From: Palsa-892 sp035295845
Lineage (GTDB): Bacteria; Pseudomonadota; Alphaproteobacteria; Rhizobiales; Xanthobacteraceae
DNA length: 64,000 bases
NCBI GenBank assembly: GCA_035295845.1
Contig: DATGIF010000025.1
Location: 46,899 to 110,898, forward strand
Reading direction: 5' to 3'
Numbering within the stretch: position 1 is the first letter of the stretch; the number at the start of each line of letters is the position of its first letter. The translations under genes were made by a program, and so were the position numbers. A model generated the notes under the pieces. The model was not told the origin of the DNA, ran no database searches, and saw only the letters and a list, made by a program, of their open reading frames with translations. Shown piece after piece: positions 18,352 through 27,933 of this stretch.

Positions 18352-19347
18352 TCAAGTTGATCGCGGCGCCGCCCCGCGGGTCAGCCGATCGTTCATCGCT
18401 TCGCCGAGCCCTTGTTGCGGGATCGGCGCGACCGCGATGACCTCGGCGCCCGAAGCATCGAGTGCACGCAAATGCGAGAAAAAATTGGCCGCGGCCTCCG
18501 CAAGATCGCCCTCCGGGGAGAGATCCAGAACCGCGCGCGCACCGTCGATGCCCGCGAGATGACCGCCGCCGAAATTCAAGAAAGCTTCGCCCGGCTTCAC
18601 CTCGCTTGCATTCGGGCGGATGCGCGCGCGGGTCGCATAATGCGAGGCGAGGCGGCCCGGCGATTGCGGCGCGATTGCGTCCGTGCGGGGCGCGTCGGCC
18701 ACCTTCACGCCGAGCGCCTTCTCGATATCGCCGCGCGGCACGCCGCCCGGACGCAGGAGAAGCGGTGCCCCGCCCGTGCAGTCGATGATCGTCGATTCGA
18801 GCCCGAGCGGCGTCGGGCCGCCGTCAAGCACCGCATCGATGCGTTGCGAAAGATCGGCGAGCACATGCTCCACCGAAGTCGGCGAGACGTGGCCCGAGCG
18901 ATTGGCGCTCGGCGCCGCGACAGGCTTTGCGAACGCGGCCAGAAGCTTTTGCGCGAGCGCATGCGCCGGCACGCGCAAGGCGACGCTCGGCAGTCCCGCG
19001 CGGGCGAGCGCGCAGACGATTGTTGTCGCCGGCACGACGAGCGTCAGCGGTCCCGGCCAGAATTTGGCGGCGAGCTTCTCGGCGAGCGGCGTGAATTCGC
19101 CCGCGCGCCGGGCGGCGGCAACATCAGCGACATGCGCGATCAACGGATTAAAGGCGGGCCGTCCCTTGGCCTCGTAAAGCCGGGCCACGGCGCGGGCGTC
19201 GGTCGCATCGGCGCCGAGGCCGTAAACCGTCTCGGTGGGGAAGGCGACGAGGCCGCCTTCGCCGAGCACGCGCGCCGCCGCTCCGATCCCCGCGCGGTCG
19301 GCGGCGAAGATCAGCGTGGACGTTACGGAATGCCCGGTTCCATTCAC
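18352..19347 (-). CDS. L-threonylcarbamoyladenylate synthase (Sua5 type)
   Basis: Makes threonylcarbamoyl-AMP from threonine, bicarbonate and ATP for the t6A37 modification of ANN-decoding tRNAs. The YrdC domain has GGLVAFPTETVYGLGADA, KGRPAFNPL, FWPGPLTLV and APSANRSGHVSPTS. A C-terminal Sua5 domain follows (APQSPGRLASHYATRA to the end), so this is the long Sua5 form, not short TsaC. The GTG at 19,347 has GGAG eight bases upstream; another GTG nine codons earlier lacks this. Diverges from the acyl-CoA dehydrogenase gene. Confidence 0.93.
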   Translation of the reverse strand: MNGTGHSVTSTLIFAADRAGIGAAARVLGEGGLVAFPTETVYGLGADATDARAVARLYEAKGRPAFNPLIAHVADVAAARRAGEFTPLAEKLAAKFWPGPLTLVVPATTIVCALARAGLPSVALRVPAHALAQKLLAAFAKPVAAPSANRSGHVSPTSVEHVLADLSQRIDAVLDGGPTPLGLESTIIDCTGGAPLLLRPGGVPRGDIEKALGVKVADAPRTDAIAPQSPGRLASHYATRARIRPNASEVKPGEAFLNFGGGHLAGIDGARAVLDLSPEGDLAEAAANFFSHLRALDASGAEVIAVAPIPQQGLGEAMNDRLTRGAAPRST

Positions 19348-19415
19348 GTTGACGACTCCGAAGCGCGCGGTCACTCTTGTTCAAACTCGCCAGCCGGCAT
19401 CCGCCGGAGGAGCCC

Positions 19416-21197
19416 ATGACCTACCACGCCCCGGTTTCCGACAGCTTCTTCTTTCTCGAACATTGCACGAGCCTGAAACGGCTTACCGAAGGCAACGCCG
19501 ATCTTTCGCCCGATCTCGTCAAGAGCGTGCTGGAGGAAGCGGGCAAATTCGCCGACGGCGTGCTCGCGCCGCTGAACCGCGTCGGCGACGAGCAAGGAAC
19601 GCGCTTCGAAAACGGCGTCGTGCGCACGCCCACGGGCTGGAAGGAGGCCTACCATTCCTGGGCCGAAGCCGGCTGGAACGGCCTCGGTGCCGCGGTCGAA
19701 CATGGCGGCCAGGGCCTGCCCACGATCGTCAGCTCCGCCTGCTTCGAATTCTGGAGCGCCGCCTGCATGGCCTGGGGGCTGGGGCCGATCCTCACCACCT
19801 CGGCCATCGAAGCGCTGCAGGCGCATGCGAGCGCGGCGCTGAAGAAAAAATATCTCGCCCGCATGGTTTCCGGCGAATGGATGGGCTCGATGCAGCTCAC
19901 CGAGCCGCAGGCGGGCTCCGATCTCGCGACATTGCGCACGCGCGCCGTGCGCGCCGCCGACGGCAGCTACCGCCTGAAGGGGACGAAAATTTTCATCTCC
20001 TATGGCGAGCACGACATGACCGACAACATCATCCATCTCGTGCTCGCGCGGCTTCCGGACGCGCCGCCCGGCACCAGGGGGATTTCGCTGTTTCTGGTGC
20101 CGAAATTCCTCGTCAAGGACGACGGCTCCTTGGGCGCCCGCAACGACGTGCGCGCATCCGGCATCGAGCACAAGCTCGGCATTCACGCCTCGCCCACCTG
20201 CACCATGGTGCTCGGCGACAATGAGGGCGCGGTCGGCTATCTCGTCGGCGAGGAAAATCGCGGGCTTGCCTGCATGTTCACGATGATGAACCAGGCGCGG
20301 CTCGCCGTCGGAATCCAGGGCGTGGCGATCGCCGAACGCGCAACGCAACAGGCCTTGGCCTTTGCCCGCGAGCGCAAGCAAGGGGCCGTACCCGGCAGCA
20401 ATGGCGCGGTCGCGATCATCGAGCACCCCGACGTCAAACGCATGCTCCTGACCATGCGGGCGCTCACCGCCGCCTCGCGCGCGATCGCCTATAAATGCGC
20501 CGATGCCATCGATCGCGCGAAACACTTGCCGGACGAGAACGAGCGCCAGGCGGCGCAGGAAGAAGCGAACATGCTCACGCCCGTCGCCAAGGCCTTTTCC
20601 ACCGACGCCGGCATCGAGGTTGCCTCGCTCGGCGTGCAGGTGCATGGCGGCATGGGTTTCATCGAGGAAACCGGCGCCGCGCAGCACTACCGCGACGCGC
20701 GCATCGCCGCGATCTACGAAGGCACCAACGGCATTCAGTCGATCGACCTCGTCACCCGCAAGATCGACCAGGCGGGCGGCGAAACGTTGAAGCGGATGAT
20801 CGCGGGCTATCGCGCGACCGCCGAACGCGTGAAAAAATTGAACGACCCCGCCTTTGGCGCGATCGCCGCGCGGCTTGAGGAGGGGATCGCTTCACAGGAA
20901 TCCGCTTCCCGATATCTGCTGGCCGCGCTCGGCAAGAACTCGATCGAGATCTTCGCCGGCGCCACACCTTATCTGCGCCTGTTCGGCCTTGTCGCGGGCG
21001 GCGCTTATCTTGCCGAGACCGCGCTTGCCGCGAGCGAAGCCGCCAAAGCCGGCGACAAGGACCCGGCGCACGCGGCGCGCATCGCCACCGCGCGCTTCTT
21101 CGCGGAGAACCTGTTGCCCGCCGCAAGCGGGCTCGAGCGCGCGGTCACCTCCGGGGCGCAATCGGTATTGCAGGCGGAGGCGGCGCTCGTCGCCTGA
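19416..21197 (+). CDS. Acyl-CoA dehydrogenase, long form (DmdC/FadE-like)
   Basis: 593 residues, FAD-dependent alpha,beta-dehydrogenation of an acyl-CoA. Landmarks are QLTEPQAGSDLATLRTRA (flavin side), the C-terminal helical domain with QVHGGMGFIEETGAAQHYRD, and the catalytic-base region ARIAAIYEGTNGIQS. A C-terminal extra domain (about 470-593) marks the branch annotated as DmdC/3-methylmercaptopropionyl-CoA dehydrogenase; the real substrate is not determined. ATG preceded by GGAGGAG. Followed after six bases by an SDR gene, so likely a beta-oxidation-type operon. Confidence 0.9.
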   Translation: MTYHAPVSDSFFFLEHCTSLKRLTEGNADLSPDLVKSVLEEAGKFADGVLAPLNRVGDEQGTRFENGVVRTPTGWKEAYHSWAEAGWNGLGAAVEHGGQGLPTIVSSACFEFWSAACMAWGLGPILTTSAIEALQAHASAALKKKYLARMVSGEWMGSMQLTEPQAGSDLATLRTRAVRAADGSYRLKGTKIFISYGEHDMTDNIIHLVLARLPDAPPGTRGISLFLVPKFLVKDDGSLGARNDVRASGIEHKLGIHASPTCTMVLGDNEGAVGYLVGEENRGLACMFTMMNQARLAVGIQGVAIAERATQQALAFARERKQGAVPGSNGAVAIIEHPDVKRMLLTMRALTAASRAIAYKCADAIDRAKHLPDENERQAAQEEANMLTPVAKAFSTDAGIEVASLGVQVHGGMGFIEETGAAQHYRDARIAAIYEGTNGIQSIDLVTRKIDQAGGETLKRMIAGYRATAERVKKLNDPAFGAIAARLEEGIASQESASRYLLAALGKNSIEIFAGATPYLRLFGLVAGGAYLAETALAASEAAKAGDKDPAHAARIATARFFAENLLPAASGLERAVTSGAQSVLQAEAALVA

Positions 21198-21203
21198 ACG
21201 AAA

Positions 21204-22073
21204 ATGTCGCTCAAGGGCAAGACGCTTTTCATCACCGGCGCCTCGCGCGGCATCGGGCTTGCGATCGCGCTGAGGGCGGCGAAAGACGGCGCCCACATCG
21301 CGATCGCGGCGAAGACCGATGCGCCGCATCCGAAGCTCAGGGGCACGATCCACACCGCCGCCGATGAGATCGAAAAGGCCGGCGGCAAGGCGCTTGCGAT
21401 CGTCTGCAACGTGCGCGAGGAGGCGTCCGTCCGCGACGCCATCGAAAAGGCCGCCGCGCATTTCGGCGGCATCGACGTCGTGGTGAACAACGCCTCCGCC
21501 ATCCAGCTCACGCCCGTGACCGCGACCGACATGAACCGCTACGACCTGATGAATCAGGTGAACGCGCGCGGCACTTTCATGGTCTCGAAATACGCCATTC
21601 CGCATCTCGAACGCGCGAAGAACCCGCATATTCTGATGCTGTCGCCGCCGCTCGACATGAAGGAAAAATGGTTCGCGCCGCACACGGCCTATTCGATGGC
21701 GAAATACGGCATGAGCCTCGTGGTGCTGGGGCTTGCCGGCGAATTACGGCCGAAGGGGATCGCGGTGAACGCGCTGTGGCCGCGCACGACGATCGCGACC
21801 GCGGCGATCGAAAATCTCCTCGGCGGCGACCGCATGATGAACATGAGCCGCAAGCCCGAAATCATCGCCGACGCCGCCTGCAGGATTTTCGAGAAGCCTT
21901 CGCGCGAATTCAGCGGCAATTTTCTGATCGACGACACGTTCCTCGCCGCCGAGGGCGTCACCGATTTCGAGCAATACCGGGTCAATCCCGCGAACGCGCT
22001 GGCGCCCGATTTCTTCGTGCCGGACGACATGCCGCCGCCGAAGAGCGTCAATCTCGGCCCGCGCAAAAGCTGA
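21204..22073 (+). CDS. SDR-family oxidoreductase (HSDL2-like)
   Basis: 289-residue short-chain dehydrogenase. Nucleotide motif TGASRGIG at residues 11-18, NNASAI at the end of beta-4, and an active-site pair in YSMAKYG (YxxxK); the serine is in LMLSPP. The substitution of a longer insert after the cofactor loop (TDAPHPKLRGTIHTAADEIE) is typical of the HSDL2/peroxisomal-like branch linked to fatty-acid metabolism. The tight spacing to the acyl-CoA dehydrogenase supports a lipid role; the substrate is inferred. Confidence 0.88.
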   Translation: MSLKGKTLFITGASRGIGLAIALRAAKDGAHIAIAAKTDAPHPKLRGTIHTAADEIEKAGGKALAIVCNVREEASVRDAIEKAAAHFGGIDVVVNNASAIQLTPVTATDMNRYDLMNQVNARGTFMVSKYAIPHLERAKNPHILMLSPPLDMKEKWFAPHTAYSMAKYGMSLVVLGLAGELRPKGIAVNALWPRTTIATAAIENLLGGDRMMNMSRKPEIIADAACRIFEKPSREFSGNFLIDDTFLAAEGVTDFEQYRVNPANALAPDFFVPDDMPPPKSVNLGPRKS

Positions 22074-22079
22074 CCGGAT

Positions 22080-22781
22080 TTACTGCGTAACGGGATGCGA
22101 CCGCGCCAATGGCACGGGCGGCGAAAGCTCGTGGCCGGTCGGCGCTTGCGAATCCGCGCTCTCGCGCCTCGCCAGCATCGTCTCCACGATCGGCGCGAGC
22201 TTTGAAACCACCACGCCGTAGCCCTCGGCGTTAAGGTGCTGGATCGGGTCGAAGATGAGCGTGTATTTCGGATCCTTTTCGCCGTCATGCGAGACGCCGG
22301 CGAAGAAGTCCGGATAATAAACCGCGCCGTTCGCCGCCGCGATGTCGGCCAGGCTGAAGGTGCGGAGCCCGATCAAAAGCACCTTGATGTCGCGCGCGCG
22401 CAGGCGCTTGACGATCTCCTCGACATTGGCGCGGAACTTCGCCGGCTCGACGCCCCAGCGCAGATCGTTGCGGCCGAAATAGACGATCGCGATTTGCGTG
22501 CCCGGCGGCACCGCCTTGTCGATGCGCGAAAGCCCCATTCCCGAGGTGTTGCCCGAGACGCCGCTGTTCAGGACATGCACGTCATGGCCCTTGGCGCGGA
22601 GCGCCCGCTCGAGCTGGGCGGGATAGGCGTTCTTCTCAAGCACGCGGAAGCCCGCGGTGTTGCTGTCGCCGAAGGCAACGATCTGCACGGGCTCGGCGCG
22701 CGCGGCCGCGACGCAAATGCAGACGAGGAGCGCCGCGAGCGCTCCGGCGAGGCCGGGTTTCATGGATTGGTATTTTGCCAC
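22080..22781 (-). CDS. Exported SGNH/GDSL hydrolase (arylesterase-like)
   Basis: 233 residues. The GTG start has GGAG six bases upstream; a Met six codons later lacks a ribosome site. Signal peptide through residues 1-29 (LAALLVCICVAAARA). Catalytic Ser40 in FGDSN (block I), oxyanion Asn in SGVSGNTS, GRND (block III) and the Asp/His pair in DPIQHLNAEG (block V) are all present. An esterase or thioesterase of the periplasm is inferred. Converges with the SDR gene and diverges from the HDAC-like gene. Confidence 0.85.
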   Translation of the reverse strand: MAKYQSMKPGLAGALAALLVCICVAAARAEPVQIVAFGDSNTAGFRVLEKNAYPAQLERALRAKGHDVHVLNSGVSGNTSGMGLSRIDKAVPPGTQIAIVYFGRNDLRWGVEPAKFRANVEEIVKRLRARDIKVLLIGLRTFSLADIAAANGAVYYPDFFAGVSHDGEKDPKYTLIFDPIQHLNAEGYGVVVSKLAPIVETMLARRESADSQAPTGHELSPPVPLARSHPVTQ

Positions 22782-22951
22782 GGCGTCTCCATATGCGATT
22801 CGAGCTAAGCGAACCTTACCGCTTTCGCCTGCAAAACGGGCATTTCAAGGAACAAACCGCGGGCGGCGCCGTTCGCCTTGTAGTGCGATCCGGTTCTAGC
22901 CGCGGGCTTCACTCTCGCGTAGCCTGCGGGGATAAAGCGAAAGAAACGCGC

Positions 22952-23884
22952 ATGACCACGCTTCTCTACACCCACGAATCGAGCCTCGGCCACCACACGC
23001 CGCCCGGCCATCCCGAGCGGCCGGATCGCATCCGCGCGATCGAGGCCGTCCTGGGCAACGGCGCCTTTTCCGCGCTCAAGCGCAAAGTGGCCGAGCGCGT
23101 CGATCCCGACGCGGTGAAGCGCGTGCATCCGGCCGCCTATTTCGATGCGATCGAAGACGCGATTCCGCCGGAAGGAAAGCTCGCGCGGATCGACGCCGAC
23201 ACCGCGCTCTCGCACGGAAGCTGGGAGCCGATCCTGCGCGCGGCGGGGGGCGCCACCGCCGCCGTCGACGAATTGATGGCCGGCCGCGCCGAAAACGCCT
23301 TCGTCGCCATGCGCCCGCCCGGCCACCACGCCGAGACCGCGACCGCCATGGGCTTCTGCTTCTTCAACAATGCCGCGATCGCCGCGCGCCACGCGCAGGC
23401 GAAGCACGGCGCCGAACGCGTGGCGATCGTCGATTTCGACGTGCATCACGGCAATGGCAGCCAGGAGATTTTCTGGGCGGATCCCTCGGTGATGTACTGC
23501 TCCACCCATCAGATGCCGCTTTATCCCGGCACCGGCGCGCTCTCCGAGCGCGGCGAGCACGGCACCATCGTCAACGCGCCGCTGTCGCCCGGCGACGGCG
23601 GCCGCGAATTTCGCGACGCCTTCGAGACCGCGATCCTGCCGCGGCTCGACGCTTTTCAACCCGATCTCGTCATCATCTCCGCGGGCTTCGACGCGCATAT
23701 GCGCGATCCGCTGGCGAACCTCAATCTTTTGGAGCCCGACTACGCCTGGGCCACGCAAAAGCTGATGGGGCTCGCCGACAAGCACGCCAAGGGCCGCGTG
23801 CTGTCGGTGCTCGAGGGCGGCTACGATCTCGAAGGGCTCGCGAAATCCGTCGCCGCCCATGTCGGCGCGCTGATGAAGGGCTGA
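22952..23884 (+). CDS. Histone deacetylase-like amidohydrolase
   Basis: 310-residue HDAC-superfamily zinc amidohydrolase. The zinc and charge-relay motifs are intact: RPPGHHAE, FCFFNNAAI, VAIVDFDVHHGNGSQ, ISAGFDAHMRDPL and VLEGGYDLEGL. Bacterial members remove acetyl groups from polyamines, protein lysines or small amides. In related genomes it commonly lies directly upstream of xseB, as here (four-base gap). The ATG is 11 codons before the HTPPGHPERPDR motif. Confidence 0.9.
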   Translation: MTTLLYTHESSLGHHTPPGHPERPDRIRAIEAVLGNGAFSALKRKVAERVDPDAVKRVHPAAYFDAIEDAIPPEGKLARIDADTALSHGSWEPILRAAGGATAAVDELMAGRAENAFVAMRPPGHHAETATAMGFCFFNNAAIAARHAQAKHGAERVAIVDFDVHHGNGSQEIFWADPSVMYCSTHQMPLYPGTGALSERGEHGTIVNAPLSPGDGGREFRDAFETAILPRLDAFQPDLVIISAGFDAHMRDPLANLNLLEPDYAWATQKLMGLADKHAKGRVLSVLEGGYDLEGLAKSVAAHVGALMKG

Positions 23885-23888
23885 GGCA

Positions 23889-24143
23889 ATGGCGAAGGAA
23901 AAGGAAAATCACGCCGACGTCGCCACCCTTCCGTTCGAGAAGGCGCTCGCCGAGCTGGAGGCGATCGTGCAGCGGCTTGAGCGCGGCGACGTCGCGCTCG
24001 AGGAATCCATTAAGATTTACGAGCGCGGCGAAGCCCTGAAGAAGCGCTGCGATGCGTTGCTTGCCGACGCCGAGATGCGGGTGGAGAAAATCACCCGCGA
24101 CGCCAAGGGCAAGGTCGGCGCCGAGCCGCTCGATCGGGAGTGA
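23889..24143 (+). CDS. xseB: Exodeoxyribonuclease VII small subunit
   Basis: 84 residues, typical XseB: LPFEKALAELEAIVQRLERG, VALEESIKIYERGEALKKRC, with a coiled-coil body and charged tail. It forms the multi-subunit exonuclease VII with XseA, acting on single-stranded DNA. ATG four bases after the HDAC-like gene. In many Rhizobiales the next gene is dxs; here dxs is about 6.7 kb away. Confidence 0.93.
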   Translation: MAKEKENHADVATLPFEKALAELEAIVQRLERGDVALEESIKIYERGEALKKRCDALLADAEMRVEKITRDAKGKVGAEPLDRE

Positions 24144-24204
24144 CCGACACGCGCCGTCAGGTGTCCTATTTTCATGTCACTAGTGACCTTTACGGAGTCG
24201 CTCC

Positions 24205-24411
24205 ATGACGACACTGGCAATTACTGGCCTTCATCACGACATTAGCAACAAGCGCTCAATCGTTTACATCGTTTGGGAAAATGATCCAGAAAAGCGCCTA
24301 GGGCTCGTTCTACCCTTCGGCTGCGCGCTTGCGAATTTGAAAGCAGAAACAGAGAAAGCCGTCCGAGCGCTTGCAGATGAATTGGAAACGGCAACGGTAA
24401 AGAGTACGTGA
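24205..24411 (+). CDS. Small protein of unknown function
   Basis: 68 residues (MTTLAITGLHHDISNKRSIV at the N-terminus), preceded by GGAG at a good distance from the ATG. Base composition is visibly less GC-rich than the neighbours, suggesting an acquired or fast-evolving gene. No signal peptide and no motif I recognise. It stands between xseB and the pirin gene at the start of a stretch that separates xseB from dxs. Confidence 0.5.
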   Translation: MTTLAITGLHHDISNKRSIVYIVWENDPEKRLGLVLPFGCALANLKAETEKAVRALADELETATVKST

Positions 24412-24430
24412 GGTCGTCGATCACGCCGCC

Positions 24431-25345
24431 ATGAGCTTCTTCCCCGCCAAGGATCCCGAACCCGGCGATCCGCTCTCCTGCGATGCGATCGAGCTTCTGA
24501 TCGTGCCGCGCACCGCCGACCTCGGCGGCTTTACGGTACGCCGCGCGCTGCCGTCGTCGCGCCGCCGCATGGTCGGGCCGTTCATCTTCCTCGATCACAT
24601 GGGCCCGGCCGAGTTCCGCGCGGGCGGCGGCGTCGACGTGCGCCCGCATCCGCACATCGGGCTCGCCACCGTCACCTATCTCTTCGAAGGCGAGATCGTG
24701 CATCGCGACAGCCTCGGCAGCGCGCTCCCGATCGTGCCCGGCGACGTGAACTGGATGACCGCGGGCCGCGGCATTGCGCATTCCGAACGCACGGCGCCCG
24801 AGCGCCGCGCCGGCGGCGAGCATCTGCACGGCCTGCAATGTTGGGTCGCGCTGCCCGCCGGCGACGAGGAGATGGCGCCTGCCTTCAATCACGTCGGCGG
24901 CGACAAGCTGCCGGTGGTTTCCGGCGAGGGCAAGACCGTGCGCGTCGTGGCGGGAAATATGCTCGGCGCGTGTTCGCCGGTGGCGACGTTGTCCGACACG
25001 ATCTTCGCCGATGTCTCGATGCGCGCGGGCGCAAGCCTGCCGCTCGACGCCGATCACGAGGAGCGCGCGGTCTACATCGTTTCCGGCGAGATCGAAATCG
25101 CCGGCGACCGCTTCAGCGAAGGACGATTGCTCGTCTTCAAGCCCGGCGACCGCCTCACGGTGAAAGCCGCGCGAGACTCCCGCATCGTGATCCTCGGCGG
25201 CGCCACCGCCGACGGTCCGCGCCACATCTGGTGGAATTTCGTGTCATCGCGCAAGGAACGCATCGAGGCGGCCAAGGCCGACTGGAAATCCGGCCGCTTC
25301 GCGCCGGTGCCGGGCGAATCCGAGTTCATCCCGCTGCCGGAGTAA
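24431..25345 (+). CDS. Pirin-family bicupin protein
   Basis: 304 residues with two cupin domains. The N-terminal one carries the pirin metal signature HPHIGLATVTYLFEG, DSLGSALPIVPGDVNWMTAG and GIAHSER, with His/Glu ligands in place. The C-terminal pirin_C domain includes YIVSGEIEI. Pirins bind iron and act as quercetinase-like dioxygenases or redox sensors; the role here is unknown. The ATG is preceded by a weak ribosome site (GCCGCC only), so an alternative start cannot be excluded. Confidence 0.88.
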   Translation: MSFFPAKDPEPGDPLSCDAIELLIVPRTADLGGFTVRRALPSSRRRMVGPFIFLDHMGPAEFRAGGGVDVRPHPHIGLATVTYLFEGEIVHRDSLGSALPIVPGDVNWMTAGRGIAHSERTAPERRAGGEHLHGLQCWVALPAGDEEMAPAFNHVGGDKLPVVSGEGKTVRVVAGNMLGACSPVATLSDTIFADVSMRAGASLPLDADHEERAVYIVSGEIEIAGDRFSEGRLLVFKPGDRLTVKAARDSRIVILGGATADGPRHIWWNFVSSRKERIEAAKADWKSGRFAPVPGESEFIPLPE

Positions 25346-25351
25346 GGGGCT

Positions 25352-25651
25352 TTATTTCCCCCGCTTCTCCCGGTCCAAGAGCGTCTCGATCTCGACCGCT
25401 TTCGCCATCAGCTCGTGGCCGGCGGCTTCCAGGCCCTGCACGATTTCCTTTTTGAGGCCGGCGACTTTCGCGCAGCGAAAGCAATCTTCCGCCTCGTGCA
25501 TGAGGCGCTTGATATCGGCCGGGCCGGCGCCGCTTCGCTCCTTCGGAGGGTCGACGGCAATGTCGCGCAAGAGCGTCGCGCTGAGCGAAACGATCAAGCC
25601 GCGCAGGCGCTGATTTTCCGACTGCAATTCTTCCATGGTCAATTTCGTCAC
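25352..25651 (-). CDS. Small coiled-coil protein of unknown function
   Basis: 99 residues, GTG start, with an ATG five codons later as a good alternative. The first 30 residues (MEELQSENQRLRGLIVSLSA) form a leucine-heptad helix, then a Cys-containing helical region (EAEDCFRCAKVAGLKKE) with CxxC. A conserved hypothetical; function unknown. Converges with the pirin gene. Confidence 0.55.
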   Translation of the reverse strand: MTKLTMEELQSENQRLRGLIVSLSATLLRDIAVDPPKERSGAGPADIKRLMHEAEDCFRCAKVAGLKKEIVQGLEAAGHELMAKAVEIETLLDREKRGK

Positions 25652-25852
25652 GGGTATCTCAATCTCGCGAATCTGCCGCCGCCCTCATTCCACCGCGGAA
25701 GAGATGGCGGCCGGAATCGCGCTTGTCCAATACCTGCGTGTGGCTTCTTTCATATCTGCCGTGTATGATCGGCGAATTGCGGATGGGCCGCGCGCCCAAC
25801 AAAAACAAGGATAAAGCCGGGCGAGCCCCCGTTTTGTTTCGCGGGGACACCG

Positions 25853-26803
25853 ATGGAGCTACGCCATCTCCGCTATTTCGTCGCGGTCGCCGAGGAACGG
25901 AACTTCACCCGTGCGGCCAAGCGGCTCGGCATCAAGCAGCCGCCCCTCAGCCTGCAGATCCGGCAATTGGAAAAGGAGATGGGCACGGCCTTGTTCCGCC
26001 GCGAGACCCGCGGCGTCGAGCTGACCGGCGCCGGCAAGCTGCTGCTCGAAGAGGCGCGCCTCATTCTCAGGCAGGTCGATCGCGCCAAGACCAGTGTGCG
26101 CCGCCGCGCGCGCGGCGAAACCGGGCGGATCAATATCGGCTCCGCTGGCGGCACCTATTTCCACCCGCTCATCCCGGCGATCATCCGCGAATACGGCAAA
26201 CGCTATCCGGACGTCGTTATTTCGCCCGAGGCGAGCAATACCTCGCTTCTGGTCGCGCGGCTCCGCGCCGGAAAGATCGACATCGCCTTCATCCGCCCGC
26301 CCTTCGAGGACAGCGAAGGCGTCGCGACCGTACAGCTCGTCGACGAAGACGCGTTGATGGTATTGCCCGCCGGCCACGCGCTCGCGGGCTCCGTGTCGGC
26401 GCCGCTGTCGGCGTTCGCGCGCGAAACCTTCATCCTGTTTCCGCGCGCGCTGCATCCCGGCAGCTATGACCTGATCATCGCGGCTTGCCATCGCGCCGGC
26501 TTCGATCCGGTGATCGGCCAGGAGGCGCCGCAGATCGTGTCCACCGTTCCCCTGGTGGCGGCGGGTCTCGGTGTCGCGCTTGTGCCGCGCTCTATTTGCG
26601 GCATTCACGCCGACGGCGTCTTCTGTCTTTCCATCGAAGGCGATATGCCGCGCGCCGAGATCTGTCTCGCTTACCGGCGCGACGACCGCTCGGAGGCGGT
26701 GAAGAATTTCGTGGCGATGGCCCGGCGGCTGACCGCCGCCGCGCAACCCCAACGCGACGAAATCACAAGGAAGGTCGCAAGCGCGGGCGCCGCCCGGCAT
26801 TGA
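25853..26803 (+). CDS. LysR-family transcriptional regulator
   Basis: 316 residues. N-terminal winged helix at 1-60 (MELRHLRYFVAVAEERNFTR, AAKRLGIKQPPLSLQIRQLE) and a C-terminal substrate-binding domain (INIGSAGGTYFHPLIPAIIR, LLVARLRAGKIDIAFIRPPF, TVPLVAAGLGVALVPRS). It resembles the BenM/CatM-like branch. It lies between the pirin cluster and the converging Zn-dehydrogenase gene; targets cannot be seen. Confidence 0.9.
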   Translation: MELRHLRYFVAVAEERNFTRAAKRLGIKQPPLSLQIRQLEKEMGTALFRRETRGVELTGAGKLLLEEARLILRQVDRAKTSVRRRARGETGRINIGSAGGTYFHPLIPAIIREYGKRYPDVVISPEASNTSLLVARLRAGKIDIAFIRPPFEDSEGVATVQLVDEDALMVLPAGHALAGSVSAPLSAFARETFILFPRALHPGSYDLIIAACHRAGFDPVIGQEAPQIVSTVPLVAAGLGVALVPRSICGIHADGVFCLSIEGDMPRAEICLAYRRDDRSEAVKNFVAMARRLTAAAQPQRDEITRKVASAGAARH

Positions 26804-26834
26804 GACGATTGGGTAGCGACGAGACGCGTCGCTC

Positions 26835-27893
26835 TCACGACGCCGGCTGCAGCACCACGCGTCCCGTGACCTTGCCGTTGCGCAGATCATTCAACGCCGC
26901 GTTCACTTCGGCGAGCGGCCTTGTCGCGACCGGAATCGGCGGCAGGCCCTTCTTGCGCACGAGGTCGAGCAATTCGGCGATCTCGGTGAGGCTTCCCACG
27001 TAAGAGCCCTGCACGGTCATGGCGCGCAGCGGAAAGTGCGGCGTCGGCACCGTAACATCGCCGCCGAAGAGGCCGACGACGACGAGCCTGCCTCCCTTGA
27101 TGAGACTGTCGGCACCGAGCCGCACGGTCGCGGAGGAGCCGACAAGATCAATCACCGCCCAGGCCCCGTCGCCCGTTGCGTCGATGATTTGTTTCGCCGC
27201 ATCGGGTGCAGCTCCGTCGATCACGGCCTTAGCACCGGCCTTTTTTGCGGCCTCGCGTTTGACCGGGTCGATATCTACGACGATCGCGCCCTTGCCGCCC
27301 ATCAGCCGCAATAGCCCGAGGCACATGAGACCAAGGCCGCCGGCGCCGATGATGACCACGGGCTCCTCCAACAAGAGTGGGCCCACTTTTTTCAGCGCGC
27401 CGTAGGTGGTGATACCGGAGCAAGCAAGCGGTGCCGCGCGCTCGGGCGGCAGATCGCCGATGTCGAAGAGATAACGCGGATGCGGCACCATCAGATGGTC
27501 GCTGTAACCGCCAGCGGAAAACACGCCGAGGCTTCGCGGCTTGAGGCAAAGCTGCTCGTCGCCGCGTTTGCAGACCTTGCATTCGCCGCAACCCATCCAC
27601 GGATGCACGAGATAGCGGCCGCCAATCTTGACGCCTTTCGCTTGCGGCCCGGCCGCGACGACCTCGCCGACGTTTTCGTGCCCCATGGTGAGCGGCAGCT
27701 TTACGCCGCGGTCCTCGAGGCGGAGCTTCTTGCCGTCGCCGAGCTCGTAATAGCCGTCCCAGATGTGCAGGTCGCTGTGGCAAACGCCGGCGGCGATTAC
27801 TTTCAGGAGCACTTCGGTGCCGACGGGCTTCGGTGTCGGCCGTTCCATCAAGCGCAGCGGCGCGCCGCATTCGCAAACGTCGTAGCTCTTCAC
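26835..27893 (-). CDS. Zinc-dependent alcohol dehydrogenase
   Basis: 352 residues from GTG with AAGGAGAA six bases upstream. Catalytic zinc ligands Cys38 (AGVCHSDLH), His72-Glu73 (MGHENVGEV) and the structural zinc quartet Cys102, Cys105, Cys108, Cys116 (CGECKVCKRGDEQLC) are complete. NAD fold: VVIIGAGGLGLMCLGL. A long loop near residues 47-66 (YELGDGKKLRLEDRGVKLPL) matches the branch including 6-hydroxycyclohexene-carbonyl-CoA-type and quinoprotein-type dehydrogenases; substrate inferred. Lies 40 bases downstream of the mmgE/prpD-like gene and probably shares its transcript. Confidence 0.88.
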   Translation of the reverse strand: MKSYDVCECGAPLRLMERPTPKPVGTEVLLKVIAAGVCHSDLHIWDGYYELGDGKKLRLEDRGVKLPLTMGHENVGEVVAAGPQAKGVKIGGRYLVHPWMGCGECKVCKRGDEQLCLKPRSLGVFSAGGYSDHLMVPHPRYLFDIGDLPPERAAPLACSGITTYGALKKVGPLLLEEPVVIIGAGGLGLMCLGLLRLMGGKGAIVVDIDPVKREAAKKAGAKAVIDGAAPDAAKQIIDATGDGAWAVIDLVGSSATVRLGADSLIKGGRLVVVGLFGGDVTVPTPHFPLRAMTVQGSYVGSLTEIAELLDLVRKKGLPPIPVATRPLAEVNAALNDLRNGKVTGRVVLQPAS

Positions 27894-27933
27894 GGCCTTC
27901 TCCTTAATTCTTGCTGCGAGGACGAGATGCCGC